Part shown: piece after piece, positions 1-10,262 of the stretch
Position numbering within the stretch: the stretch's first letter is position 1
Layout of the letters: the number at the start of each line of letters is the position of its first letter
Assembly (NCBI RefSeq): GCF_042100115.1
Contig: NC_091281.1
Location: 1,178,001-1,242,000 of the forward strand
From: Alternaria dauci
Taxonomy: Eukaryota > Ascomycota > Dothideomycetes > Pleosporales > Pleosporaceae
Length of the DNA stretch: 64,000 nt
Direction: 5' to 3'
The notes under the pieces: generated by a model
Seen by the model: the letters and a program-made list of their open reading frames with translations, nothing else
Told to the model about the DNA's origin: nothing
Databases searched by the model: none
Program-made: the position numbers and the translations under genes

Positions 1-762
1 AGTCGAGAGTTTATTTGACTCCGCAAGCCAATCTTCGCAAGCTGTGGCAAAAGAGTTGCGCGTGCTGCTCAGCAATAACCCCAAGGCTTCCAAGGCCGCC
101 GCTGTTTGGTTCCGCGTGAGTGGGCGGAGGCGGCGGGTCGGATGCGCAATCCCTCCAGCACTCGTGCGAAGACGTCCGAAGTCTGGCTTGACGCTTTCAA
201 ACGGCTTGGGCGACCCTTACAGCTATCTATGACAGTCCTGCGAGCATACCTATTTTGGGAGGACTCGCAACCATGGAAAGTGTGCAACATGAACACTTGT
301 CGCACGCGGTTACGCGCCCGTTATTACCACACAAAAACCGAGTGGCTTACAGCGAACGCTGTCCAGAACGTGTCGGCACGTCATATCCTGGCCTTAGCGC
401 CGCCGTTATTATGCATCGAGGCCTCTCGATCGACGGGGCAGACCCTGAATCGTTGGTCCCTGGCCACCCTCTGCCGTGGACACACGGACCTGTCCACATG
501 CTCATCCACACACACCCTGGGTGAGTTTAAAAACCTTTCGCCGCCCTTGCTTATCGAGCCTTTGTTCTATATTTCGGCATATATCGTCTGCCATCGCTTC
601 CGGTTGTCGTGCTTCTACCCTCGCTTCCTCCTGCTTCCGGTCTTCGCTACAGCTTACCAGTTTGGTGCACTATATCCGAACATTGCCACACAAGTCTGGA
701 CCATTTATCAGAAGCCGCCTCCCGCAACACATCACCTGTAGATCATCGTAGCCATCCAAGCC
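1..762. other. intergenic / left-edge sequence, no supported gene
   Basis: Open frames exist here (for example plus-strand 106-741) but lack domains, recognisable motifs and a clear leader, so I call no gene. The right end is the promoter of the small gene that starts at 880. Confidence 0.5.
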
Positions 763-769
763 TATAAAA
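763..769 (+). promoter_or_regulatory. TATA box of the small gene at 880
   Basis: TATAAAA lies 111 bp upstream of the ATG at 880. It is followed by a C/A-rich leader full of CCATCCAC-like steps, typical of fungal transcript starts. A second weaker TATAAA is near 782. Confidence 0.5.
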
Positions 770-879
770 CTTTGCCGGTGCTATAAACATCTACACCTTT
801 CCCGCAACCATCCATCCACCTACACACTGAGCATACATCCACCCATACACTACAACACTTCAACACTACTCTCAATACA

Positions 880-1125
880 ATGGCATCACGCTTCGTCGAA
901 AACCTCGAAGAGGTCCCAATCAGTCATCCCCATCTCAACGTTTCACTGGATGACATCCTCGCAGAAGAGAGCCGCAAGAGGTCCTCTTCCCAATCATCCG
1001 GCAGCTCGGAGACCCGCCGGTCAGGAAGCAGCTCGACACCAAGCCCAATATCACCCATCACCACCGAAAGCAAGCTCAAACGGGCTTTTACGATTGGCAG
1101 CAAGAAGGGTCGCCGAACATCATGA
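880..1125 (+). CDS. small serine-rich hypothetical protein (81 aa)
   Basis: I do not recognise this gene. The ATG at 880 follows a TATA box and a C/A-rich leader, which argues that the frame is real. The 81-residue product starts with a hydrophobic/acidic stretch (SRFVENLEEVPISHPHLNV) and then an acidic DDILAEES. About 35 residues follow that are almost only Ser, Arg, Thr, Pro and Gly, with SP/TP sites that a proline-directed kinase could use. A basic tail (KLKRAFTIGSKKGRR) could act as a nuclear signal. There is no signal peptide, membrane segment or cysteine. No intron is needed. The disordered, phospho-site-rich make-up suggests a regulatory or stress-linked protein, but that is inference. 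Confidence 0.6.
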   Translation: MASRFVENLEEVPISHPHLNVSLDDILAEESRKRSSSQSSGSSETRRSGSSSTPSPISPITTESKLKRAFTIGSKKGRRTS

Positions 1126-1905
1126 ACGCCAGCCGACGCGTTCATCGCTTGGAACAACTCTACACATCTATTACGAATTCATGAACAACGGTAATCAGAC
1201 CATGACGACATCATCAAGACTTTCTTGACCAAGTGTTGGAAGAGACTAGTCTGTCGCCTGACGAGCACCGAACCACCAGCTGTCATCGCCTGGCTGACGA
1301 CCGGACAATGAGTCGGACGTCACCATCACGACATCTCATAGCGTGGTCGCTAGCGCCACGCACCACCATCATCGTTACACAGCCAGGATGAGTGTTGTCT
1401 GTGAGGGGAAGTTGCGACGGGATTTACCGGTCGGAACATTTGCACTAGGGAGCAGCAAAGTGTTCAAGGTCATCTTTTTCCACAAGATGTTTGTTTACCT
1501 CAACACCATTTACTTCAGTATAACTATCTATTAATTATATACTTTATCCAAACCAATATGTTCTCAACGGTTCGATTTACATCTTGGTGATTCTGCTGGA
1601 GCATGTTCAGAAAGAGTGACGCACCAACGTACTCTGCGACAGCGAGATTGCCTCTGTCAACAATTGGCAGCAACTATCCTCATGACTGATTTCGTATCCA
1701 CTGGCAGGTGGCATTCTTACCGCGCCAACCTGGCTCGCAACTATCCATTTTCAGCTGCGTACTTCCCATACCCACAAGTTCAGAATGACCATTTGCTTGC
1801 ATACCTTGTGGTTCTCGTCACAGTCCTTACAATATCTCTACAACCTATCATTTTCCACGTCCCCTTCGCCAGCAACCACCAACTACCGAGACGAAGCAGA
1901 ACACA
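1126..1905. other. intergenic, 780 bp
   Basis: Holds the 3' end of the small gene and the promoter/leader of the amidohydrolase gene. A C/A-rich stretch just before 1906 fits a transcript leader. I see no other gene. Confidence 0.5.
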
Positions 1906-2981
1906 ATGGCTGCAACAACACCAGCGACTCTGATTGCAACCCTCGAATCTCACCTCACACCAACCCTGGCCTTTACATCTCCGCCAACATCCCCATCCCA
2001 ACCTTCCCTTCATCTAATACCCCCGCCCACTCTCACCAAACTGCGCAACATAGGGCCCGGCCGCGCAAAAGATATGCGTTCCCTCGGCCAGTCGAGACAA
2101 ATCATCAGTCATGTCCCCCTCGTTGCTGCGCCGCAGGTATGCAGCAAGATCAACGACGCGATGCACGCAGCGGTTCTCATGAACTCGGAGAAGTTCTCCG
2201 CGGTGAGCATATTGCCTCTAGAAGGCAAGGAGGCGGCAAGAGAGTTGGCGCGGTGTGTAAGCAAGATGAAGTTTGTTGGGGGTTGTATTGGGATTAGTAG
2301 GAAGATTGAACTGGAAGGAGCGGAATGGGAAGAGCTCTGGGATACTGCAGAAAAGTATCGAGTGCCTATTTTGTTGCGGGAAATGTGGCCGGTGGGGTCT
2401 GAAGTATGCTATTGTCTATACCTTGACAACCAGACAGAGGGGGAAGGGAAGAAGAAGACGTCAACTGACATGCACAGATACCGGATTACCAACACACTTT
2501 TCGTTCTACTGTGTACGCGCCCCTCCTGACGCACGTTCATACGTCGCATGCTACTTCTCCTCTCCCACTGCTACACCTCTACCTCAGCTCCGTCTTTGAT
2601 CGACACCCTGGTCTACGTCTCATACTTGCGCATCATGGCGTGCTGCCCTCTCTCATTCCACGCGTCGAAATGCTCCTCACCACTATTCCCGCTGCGGATA
2701 AACCTAAGCGAAGTTTCCTAGATATCTGGCAGCACAACATCTATCTCACGACGGCGGATGCACAAGACATGTCGAGTCTGAGGGCGCTATTAGAACAAAT
2801 CCCAGTGGACAGAGTGTTGCATGCGAGTAATTACCCGTTCGAAGAGAGGGGGAAGGAGTTGATGGATGAACTCAGAGATAGTGGGTTCTTGACGCAGGTG
2901 GAGTGGGAACGAGTTGCCTGGGGAAACGCAGAGACTGTGTTTCATCTGAAAGGAGCAAATACGAAGGGGGGCAAGAGGTAG
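1906..2981 (+). CDS. amidohydrolase-2 family protein (decarboxylase-like), metal site altered
   Basis: Exons 1906-2403 and 2478-2981; the 74-nt intron (GTATGC...CACAG) is in phase 0 and gives 333 aa. The protein looks like the amidohydrolase-2 / 2,3-dihydroxybenzoate decarboxylase family. Supporting features are an N-terminal Glu-x-His (LESH, residue ~14), a central KFVGGCIGIS strand, FDRHPGLRLILAHHG (matching the usual F.R.P.L...HxG block) and a final VLHASNYPFE block. In active relatives the last block carries an essential Asp (S-D-Y/W-P-F); here it is Asn. The usual metal-binding His after the VPI strand is also missing (VPILLREMWP). These changes suggest a weak or inactive enzyme. It is convergent with TMA7. 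The family call is fairly safe; substrate and activity are unknown. Confidence 0.75.
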
Positions 2982-3228
2982 AACACATGCGCAAAGGGTG
3001 AGTCTACCTAAGTAGTAGGGTTGCAGCCTGGGAGAAAGTGGGAACACCTAGAAGAGCCACCAAGAACGTAAGAGGTATTGATAGTTTATTCCCATGCATC
3101 AATGTGATGTGTATGTGAGCGCCCTGCCAAGTCATGACTCCTGGCTTGTGGTATCTTTCATGTCAAATCGTCGTCGTGTCGCATCGCCGTTCTTTCGTCG
3201 CTCGGTCGGTTGTTGGTATGCCCAGCGC

Positions 3229-3584
3229 TTATTTCTTGCCCGACTTCTTGATTCCCTGGGAACCAGTGTTGAGGGGCCCCTTGCCCTTGCCGACGGTCTT
3301 GGCTAGTTCCTCACGCTGCTTCTTCTCTGCATGCCGTTAGCACGTCTGTCGTTGTCCTCGTTCTTATTGTGGCGCTCCAGGTTTTCGGTAGCAGAACACG
3401 AGCAGTACGCACCAGCAGCGAGCTTCGCCTTGTATGCGATATCATCCTCGTCGAGCTCGACGGCCTTCTTCTTCTTCTGCTTGTTGTGGATGGGGTTGGT
3501 GCCCGCTGTGGTATTTTGTCAGCCTTTGACCCCGCCTCAGTTTGCGCACAAGTTGTGGTGCTCACCTCCTTGTCCTGAAGGCAT
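3229..3584 (-). CDS. TMA7: translation machinery-associated protein TMA7
   Basis: Three exons on the minus strand (3584-3566, 3505-3413, 3326-3229) join in frame to 69 aa. The protein is short and very Lys-rich. It has the family's acidic ELDEDD-AYKAK segment and the hallmark C-terminus GKGPLNTGSQGIKKSGKK. In yeast, Tma7 co-purifies with ribosomes; its exact job is unknown, so a ribosome-associated role is carried over from the family. The first coding exon is only 19 nt, and each exon is too short to stand out alone, so simple ORF calling would miss this gene. It is divergent from the sugar transporter across 1.36 kb. Confidence 0.88.
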
Positions 3585-4529
3585 CTTGTAGATTTTGGTT
3601 GTTTTGTTGGTGCGGTCTTCGGTGTGCAGGTGAAGGTTGAGAGATTTACTCAGAGGCGTCGAAAGCGTTAGGCGGTGGCAGGCGGTGGGAAAGGGTCTCG
3701 ACGCCCGAGAAAAGCGGGATGTGCACAGCCACAGAGTGCTGCCTCATGTGGCGGAAGAGCACGTGATTGCCTCATGGCTCGTTTAGCGCTAGGTACTACC
3801 TAGGCACGGCTGGAGCTCATCTCAGCGTTGATGAGATTCATCTATGACCGGGGATACCACGGCATGTCATATGCGTTTGCAACAGCTCATCACCGAGACA
3901 TGTCAGCGCGTCGCGTCGTGTTCTCCGTGGACCTCATGTAGAAGAATTATTGGCTTAAGCTCGTTCCAGCGCTGGCTCCCCCGCGTCGTCCCTAAAGGAT
4001 GCGATATGGTCACCGCCCGCGCAATCAGTGCGCCGACCCACCCAAACTCCACAGCTGGCTATCAAGCGATGCTCTCGAGCACGAATCATGCCATCTCTGT
4101 ACTTCACCGTCACCATGAGGTTGGGGGTGGCAGAGTGACCAGATGCTTGCAACGCCGAAACTGTGGTAGCCGCACCACACATGTTTCCAAGGAAATACTT
4201 CGGTGGTTTTAAGCATCAGAGACGCAAAAACAAGAGAACCCAGACGGCAGCCAAAAGCTTTGTTTCGCCGCGGCTTCCTTGTGTCGAGACTTGGCATGCT
4301 TGCGGCGACGACGAAACCTACCCGATATTGACATTATCGCCGGTAAACCTAGCTGCTCACGGGCTAGATGGTGCACTAGACGCCATCTCGGCATGAATCC
4401 GGCTCGCCTCTCCTCAAAACAACGGCGCCTCAACACTTAGCTCTATCTCGCCCATTCGTGGAAAAACCACACGACGCCTCTCCGTCCATCAGATGAGCAG
4501 AATCCCTCGGTCGATGCTCAAGTTCCAAG

Positions 4530-4547
4530 CCCCAGATTCCCCAGATT
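4530..4547 (+). promoter_or_regulatory. tandem CCCCAGATT repeat with CreA-type core
   Basis: CCCCAGATT occurs twice head-to-tail (4530-4538 and 4539-4547), followed at once by TGGGGA. On the reverse strand each CCCCAG reads CTGGGG, a match to the SYGGRG consensus of the carbon catabolite repressor CreA/Cre1. It lies about 400 bp upstream of the transporter ATG. Confidence 0.4.
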
Positions 4548-4750
4548 TGGGGACTACAGAGACTGGAGTGCTGGGCGTGGATACATTTGGCACTAGAGCA
4601 AGCTTTCGCGGCGCTCTGGGCGTCTTGATTCGTGGTGATATTCTGGATGGAGGCGTTTCGTAGCGGCGTTGGCTTCGCATCCCAGAGGCTGGAACTGGCG
4701 TCTCCGAGCCCATGGGGTTGATGGGACCTGACATGGGGCAAGATAGCCCT

Positions 4751-4762
4751 CCCCGGCCGGGG
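4751..4762 (+). promoter_or_regulatory. palindromic paired CreA-type site
   Basis: CCCCGGCCGGGG is a perfect 12-bp palindrome holding one SYGGRG match on each strand (CCGGGG). It sits 186 bp before the transporter ATG and about 20 bp upstream of a TATA element. Paired CreA sites are the functional arrangement in characterised fungal promoters. Repression of this gene by glucose is inferred. Confidence 0.5.
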
Positions 4763-4781
4763 TGGCATCCCATGCAGTATG

Positions 4782-4788
4782 TATATAT
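4782..4788 (+). promoter_or_regulatory. TATA element of sugar transporter
   Basis: TATATAT, 160 bp upstream of the ATG at 4948 and just downstream of the CreA-type palindrome. Confidence 0.45.
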
Positions 4789-4947
4789 GCCCATCGCAGC
4801 CTCCGTTGTCTGCTCTCCATTCCAGAGCTCCAGAATCTCTCGCTGTATCGTTGCGAAGATTGAGCCGGAAGCCCTTGTCAACCTTTACCAAGTCGATCAC
4901 TGTTGTTACCTTCGTTTCAGGAGAATCACCAAGAGACTACCGTCAAG

Positions 4948-6587
4948 ATGGTCGACAAGACTAGAGTGTACAATTGGTACATATCGCTCGTTGCAGCATC
5001 ATGCATGGTGCTCTACGGTTACGATGCGTCCGTCTTCAACGCGTTGCAAAACTCGAAGCACTGGATCGCCTACTTCAACACGCCTGGACCGAACATCATC
5101 GGCGCCATCAACACATCATATACTGTTGGTGCTGTTGTAGCTGGTTTCTTCATGGTATGTCTCATCTTCAGTGTCACCAATAATCCACAACCTTTTGCTA
5201 ACTTTGCCATGTTTAGGCTGGACCTCTCGCTGATTACGCTGGACGACGAGTCGGTATGGCTGCTGGATCCATATGTGTCATCATCGCTACCATCATGCAA
5301 ACATTCGCTCCTCGTGGACAAATCGGTGTCTTTATCGCTGGCCGTGTCCTCATCGGTATTGGACAAGGTCTTGCTCTTACTGCTGGTTCTATTTACATCG
5401 GAGAGCTTGCTCCTTCTGAGATCCGTGGAAAGATCATGTCCTTCTGGCAGATGTTCTATTCCGTCGGCTCCTTCATTGCGTACTGGATCTCCTTCGGTAC
5501 CTCCAAGAACCCTCAGAAACTCGGCGAGTGGGACTGGAAGATGGTCGTTATTTTCCAGATGATGGTACCTATCATCATCCTCTCCCAGGTCTTCTTCATC
5601 CCAGAGTCTCCCCGTTGGTACGTCCAGAAGAGTCGCGACTATGAAAAAGCCCGCCGCTCCCTTCGCCGCGTCCGTGCCACTGAGCAAGATGTCGAAGATG
5701 AGATTACGACCATCCGAGAGGCTATTGAATTCGAAGCCGAGGCCATCTCTTCTGGCTTCTCTGCTCTGTGGAAGGACAAGTCTGTCAGGAAGCGCATGTA
5801 CATTGCGATGATTGTCAACGGTGGTCAGCAGATTACTGGACAGGGTACACTCAACTCCTACAGCTCCATCATCTACAAGAAGGTCTTTACGAGCGCCGAC
5901 ACTATCTCTCTGATCAACGCCCTGAATGCCACTTTCAGTATCATCTTCACACTTAATGCTACCTGGACTGTCGACCGCTTTGGACGCAAATTCTTGTTCA
6001 TCGTCGGTGGTATCGGTATGGGCATTTGCATGCTTATTGCCGCAACTGTGGAGACTCAAACACCTACGCTTCCCAGCGGCGCAAAGACTGAGCCCGTTGG
6101 TATCGCGATTGTGTTCCTCATGTTCCTGTTCGCTCTATTCTGTACGTCACCCCCTCTCCCACACCCGTCGCAACAAGAACACTTACTAACACCCACCACA
6201 GACAAACCTTCTTGGGGCGCAACGGTGTGGATCTTCACCGCAGAGATCTTCTCCATGAACATTCGCGCTCAAGCTGTCGGCATGTGCTCGCAAACCCAAA
6301 ACGTTGTCAATTCCATCGTCCAGCAGTTCTTCCCCGTCTTTCTCAAGAACGAGGGCTTTTACGCTTTCTACATGTTCGCTGCTATCAACCTTCTGCTCGC
6401 AGCTTTTGTCTGGTTCTTCGTTCCTGAGACTAAGAAGGTCAGCCTCGAGGAGATGGACGCCATCTTTGGTGGCCAGAACCACGTTGTTGAGGGCGCCGCC
6501 ATTGAGGAGAAAGACCCGGCAAGGCATCACAGCGTCGTCGTTGATAACGACGCTAAGGGTGCTTCAGAGAGGGTTGAGAGGGTCTAA
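4948..6587 (+). CDS. MFS sugar (hexose-type) transporter
   Basis: Exons 4948-5154, 5217-6141 and 6202-6587 give 505 aa, the normal size for the sugar porter family. The start MVDKTRVYNW sits in a good context (CAAGATGG) directly before the first membrane segment. Family marks are GYDASVFNALQ in TM1, an AGRRVG loop between TM2 and TM3, GRVLIGIGQG, the PESPRW motif before the central loop, NGGQQITGQ in TM7, a DRFGRK loop, and PETKKVSLEEMD after TM12. The protein would sit in the plasma membrane as a proton-sugar symporter or facilitator; the exact sugar cannot be read from sequence. CreA-type motifs upstream suggest glucose repression. Intron 2 (60 nt) has no in-frame stop. Confidence 0.93.
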
Positions 6588-7101
6588 TAGGTCTTTAACG
6601 ACTGTTGCTTATCGTATGGCTGGTCCCGATGCTTGCGGAGTCTCATAGCACATGGTACTGAGAGAGTACCGATGTTGAATACCAAATCTTTCAAACCAAC
6701 ACCACACAACGGTCACCCATCGTGTGCTTCGTAACAAGCTTGATTCGTCTCCTTTAACAGAACCATCGCTCAACTTGACGTATGTTCTCGCGTTATGAGT
6801 TCGACTTGCATTATATGCTAAATTGCTATATACTTCATTGGCACTGCAAAAGTCTCACGAAAGAAGGAAATTCGCTATCGAATATCTCTTGGTCACACAG
6901 TTCAATCAAGAAACTTCGTTGTACAACTACACGTAAAATTCAAGCACTCCTTCTTAACATGATTGCAACGCTTCCATCGCTCGTTGATTGTTCCATCAAC
7001 CCAACGTAGTCTCCCTCATAGTAGTATCTCACTCTCACTGCACCACATGCCGGCCGTTCTCTACCGAGGGTTTGTCTGGATTGGTATCGACCTGTACAGC
7101 G
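6588..7101. other. intergenic, convergent 3' ends
   Basis: AT-richer sequence between the stops of the transporter and the F-box gene. No gene seen; it presumably holds both 3' UTRs. Confidence 0.5.
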
Positions 7102-8759
7102 TCAGAAAGTATGAACAGGACGAGGAGCTGATATCCCGTGTACAAATTCAAGATCTCCATCTTTGTTCACAACAAGATGGCCTTCATAACCTAGCATCCG
7201 CTTTGTTCTTGTATTCGATCTTGTAGACCACGCGCCGGTATCCTCGTTGACGTTGTCCAACACAAACTTAGTGATTATAGATGCGTTAAAAATGACCTCG
7301 TTCACTACTTCGATCCATAGACCCGTGCAAAGGGTACACTTGGCGAAGGTGACAGATCTTAAAGTGTCCTTGTGTCGAGTAATCACTTGACACACATCTT
7401 GTTCCCTAGCATAGATCCCTTCAAGTCTCAACGAGCGTAGCTTTGGCCATGTTGCTCCAAGACCAATAAAGTCAATGATGGAGCATTCGTCTGGAATCAG
7501 CCCGCCGTCCCACAGGGGCTCATGAAGATGATTCCAGTCCAAGATTCCGAAGGAAAGATGTCGCAGATCCTGAGCAGCTCCAAGAACGGTGGCCAGATTT
7601 TCGAGCGGTTGGATGGTTGGATTATTGTTGGTGAGCGGATGTAAATCCCTACTTTGGGTGTTAAGGATAGACAAATTGAAGTCCACTCTGACTAGGTGTC
7701 GAAAGAGGTGTCTCGCGGCAGGTAGATCGTTTAATTCTGGGAACTTGAACATTTCCAAAGAGAGTGCTGTGTATGAGTGTCCTTCGCGAGGCGCTTCTAT
7801 CGTGAGCTGTCGAATTCCAGTATACTCTGACATGAAGATAGCGCCGATGAGTTGACGGAAGGGATGATCCCAACTGGTAGTGCGGTTTTTGCCGAGTCTA
7901 CCAGGAACAGCTCCTCTTGGAAGCAAGTCACGCAGTGTCTTGCGTTCCATGGGTATAGCGTGTTGGTGTGGCGAGTACACAATCGACGAGATGTTCTGCA
8001 TGTTTTGAAGTCCGCGCGCAATTGAATGCAGAAGAACGCCATCGACATTCATACTCTCTTGCTCCTCATACATATCATGGTATCGTTTCCATCTCGCGAA
8101 TTATTAGTTTCAGTGGGCAGAACGTAGAGGAGAAAGAAAATCCTTCGCATATCATTGCATTACACACCTGGTTCGCATTGCGTAAAATGACGATGAGTTG
8201 AACTCGTCTGTGCTCTGCTCGGATTGTTGGTAATAGCGATGGTCTTTCGCGAGCACCGCATCGTAGAGTGTTCCGTCAAAGATGACCTCTCTGACATAGC
8301 CTGAGTATACCGGGTGTAGTGAAACCTGCATTGGTGACCCGAGATTAGTTTGTCTTCGCAAGTTCTATATGCTTGATACCAAGATATCTCCACAAGATCT
8401 CTGCTGTGCGTTGCGCTGACTTGACAGTGACGTGATAATCCGCAGTCGCCTTTAGGATATAATTCGTGTTACATGAACTCTCGTGCATGAAGCTCACTTA
8501 CATTCTGGAAGGCGCCTAGCGCTTGATACCTTGCACAAGCAACAATACTGCGAAACAGCGCAGGTGTGGCGTTGTCTCGAAAGGTTTTGCTGACAGCCCT
8601 CGCAGCCTTGACGTCAGTAGCTGGGAGATAGTCGAAGATTTCGATTTGCAGTTCGGCGGGTAGTCGCGTGAAGGCCACTATCTGATGGGTGGTTTGTATC
8701 TATGTTGTTTAGCTGTTGCTATGCTTCCGATGCAATATTGTAGCGCTGACCTTTGGCAT
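7102..8759 (-). CDS. F-box domain protein
   Basis: Four exons: 8759-8751, 8681-8502, 8325-8168 and 8092-7102, total 445 aa. The F-box is at the N-terminus: LPAELQIEIFDYLPATDVKA, then ARAVSKTFRDNATPALFRSI. F-box proteins bind Skp1 and bring substrates to SCF ubiquitin ligases; the substrate here is unknown. The rest is alpha/beta with leucine-rich stretches (LRSLRLEGIY, LRHLSFGIL), as in many fungal F-box proteins with a divergent repeat domain. The frame at 8678 has no ATG. I therefore place the start in a 9-nt first exon (ATG CCA AAG) joined through a 69-nt intron, which gives MPKIVAFTRLPAEL. The later joins (FQN/VSLH and RTR/WKRY) are clean; the first exon is the least certain part. Confidence 0.8.
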
Positions 8760-9107
8760 ATTTGCACTGAGAGAGACGAGGTGATCGAAGTATCGACAGT
8801 GATGTATTGGTGGCGGAGTTGGAAGAGCAAGGCTGGTGTTTGGTGCCAAGTGCAGTGCATGTGGGCAAACTAGGCTCCAGGGAAGGAACCGGACTAGGGT
8901 CACCAATGAGGCGCGAGCGCATGACAACGATTACACATGGAAGAAGGCTGGCGATTGGAAGTAGCAAACGATACTGTATTGATCACAGCGAACTCGAAAG
9001 GGTGAAGTTCAGGATCTGAAAGTCAGCCTTTCGAATTGAAAGGTGAAAGTATCGTGTCTGGTCAACTAATCACATACTACATTTTGGTTCTATATCCAAA
9101 CTCATGT
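8760..9107. other. intergenic, 348 bp
   Basis: Promoter of the F-box gene and 3' end of ERCC1, both on the minus strand. Nothing else seen. Confidence 0.5.
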
Positions 9108-10262
9108 TCACTGCTTCCTCAACTTGCTTAGCGCGGCCATGACACCTTCGCTCATATTCTCCTCTTCTACCTGCTTCCGTTTCACTGGCTTTGGGGCGGA
9201 TGAATTAGCCTCGTTGCCGTCCGAGACACGAGCTTGCTCTGCCTCGCGCATTGCCTCTTCATCGTCATTGTTAAGGTCCTCGGCGAGGCGATGGTCCGGT
9301 CGTCGGTCTGCATCCGTACCTGAAGCTGCGAAAGGGGCGGTTCTTGCCATTTCCATGGCAAGCGGTCCGGCATCGTCCACTCTCAGGTGTGCTGTGTCAC
9401 CAGCATCGGCTGCTGTAGGCGTCTGGTTTTCACCTTCTGCCATGGATATGTCGCGCGACATGGTCTCTCGATTGCTATCCTGTCCGACAGTCCGTTTTGC
9501 TGCCTTCTTAACCCTGAAGGGCTCCCTAACGGCGTTGCACCATCGCTGAACCTTCTTGTCGCCCCATCCTGCTATCAGACCAATTTCCTCGGGCCCAGCG
9601 TTGATTGCAGTGCGGATGCTGCCAAAGTTGGATACTAAGCCGACTGCATCCGTCTTGTTTATGCTGCGTGGCACGGTGATGAACTCGACCATCTTCTCCG
9701 AATAGGTCCCTGCTTGCTGAGCGCGAATGCTGGTTGGGGCAGCATTTTCGAACGTCTTAAAGAGCTCCAAATAGCGGCCAGCCTCCTGTGCGCTCCAGCA
9801 GAGCATGACTGTGACGTTGTTGACCAACGACGTCTTGGACAACTCTCTCAGTGGGTCTTCATGATTTTCAATGTCGACCATGGTAAGGAGGATGCGGAGA
9901 CTGTACTGGCCCTTCAAGTCTCGGATACGGTTGTAGATGTATTCGGGATGCAGCCGGTGGTACTTGAGCGACAGGAAGAGGGCACATGTTGTGGCACCGA
10001 CGACGTAGTCGGCGGGAATGTCTGAGTACTCCCATGCGACTGAGCGCACGCTGTTGAGGATGGGGTTGCCTTTTTGTCGGGGCGAGACTAGGATGGAGCT
10101 GGGGCCAGATCGCGATGGCAGTGCTTGGGGTTTCGGCTGCTGGACCTTTTGCGCATTGGTCGGCGCGGGTGGATTCGACGATGCCTCGGGACGCGCAGTC
10201 TGCGGTGCATTTGCTGCGACGGCCGGGGCAGGACCACGGGCGCGCGGCCTATTGCCGTCCAT
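9108..10262 (-). CDS. RAD10: DNA excision repair protein ERCC1/Rad10 homologue
   Basis: Single exon, 384 aa from the ATG at 10262; the open frame runs on to a TTG at 10271, which is not a credible start. Order: a Pro/Ala-rich disordered N-terminus (1-60); the central XPF-like domain beginning ILVSPRQKGNPILNSVRSV.WEY, then YVVGATTCALFLSLKYHRLHPEYI and ILLTMVDIENHEDPLREL; tandem helix-hairpin-helix region around NKTDAVGLVSNFGSIRTAI and IGLIAGWGDKKVQRW; then a ~120-residue acidic/basic tail. ERCC1 has no catalytic residues of its own. It pairs with XPF/Rad1 to make the 5' incision in nucleotide excision repair and acts in cross-link and recombination repair in the nucleus. Divergent from MED19. 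Confidence 0.93.
   Translation of the reverse strand: MDGNRPRARGPAPAVAANAPQTARPEASSNPPAPTNAQKVQQPKPQALPSRSGPSSILVSPRQKGNPILNSVRSVAWEYSDIPADYVVGATTCALFLSLKYHRLHPEYIYNRIRDLKGQYSLRILLTMVDIENHEDPLRELSKTSLVNNVTVMLCWSAQEAGRYLELFKTFENAAPTSIRAQQAGTYSEKMVEFITVPRSINKTDAVGLVSNFGSIRTAINAGPEEIGLIAGWGDKKVQRWCNAVREPFRVKKAAKRTVGQDSNRETMSRDISMAEGENQTPTAADAGDTAHLRVDDAGPLAMEMARTAPFAASGTDADRRPDHRLAEDLNNDDEEAMREAEQARVSDGNEANSSAPKPVKRKQVEEENMSEGVMAALSKLRKQ

Larger units (their letters stand above)
3585..4947. promoter_or_regulatory. shared upstream region TMA7 / sugar transporter
   Basis: About 1.36 kb between two divergent genes. The right part holds the CreA-type motifs and TATA element listed separately. The minus-strand frames in 4430-4900 are open by chance and show no domains. 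Confidence 0.5.

Noticed and set aside
106..741. 211-codon open frame on the plus strand at the left edge
   Set aside because: It opens with GTG, has random-looking composition and overlaps other frames; no motif or leader supports it.
1568..1580. GGTTCGATTT, a possible tRNA B box
   Set aside because: No A box or cloverleaf arms can be built upstream; likewise the GGTTCGAGC near 17407.
4430..4900. 156-codon open frame on the minus strand inside the transporter promoter
   Set aside because: No domain, no credible start, and the region has clear promoter features on the other strand.
5070..6059. 329-codon antisense frame over the transporter
   Set aside because: It is the shadow of a conserved membrane protein; its acidic content comes from reading hydrophobic codons backwards.
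9108..10262. A DNA-repair gene cluster (ERCC1, Mms2, Tfb4)
   Set aside because: The three genes are 30-50 kb apart with unrelated genes between; this looks like chance.
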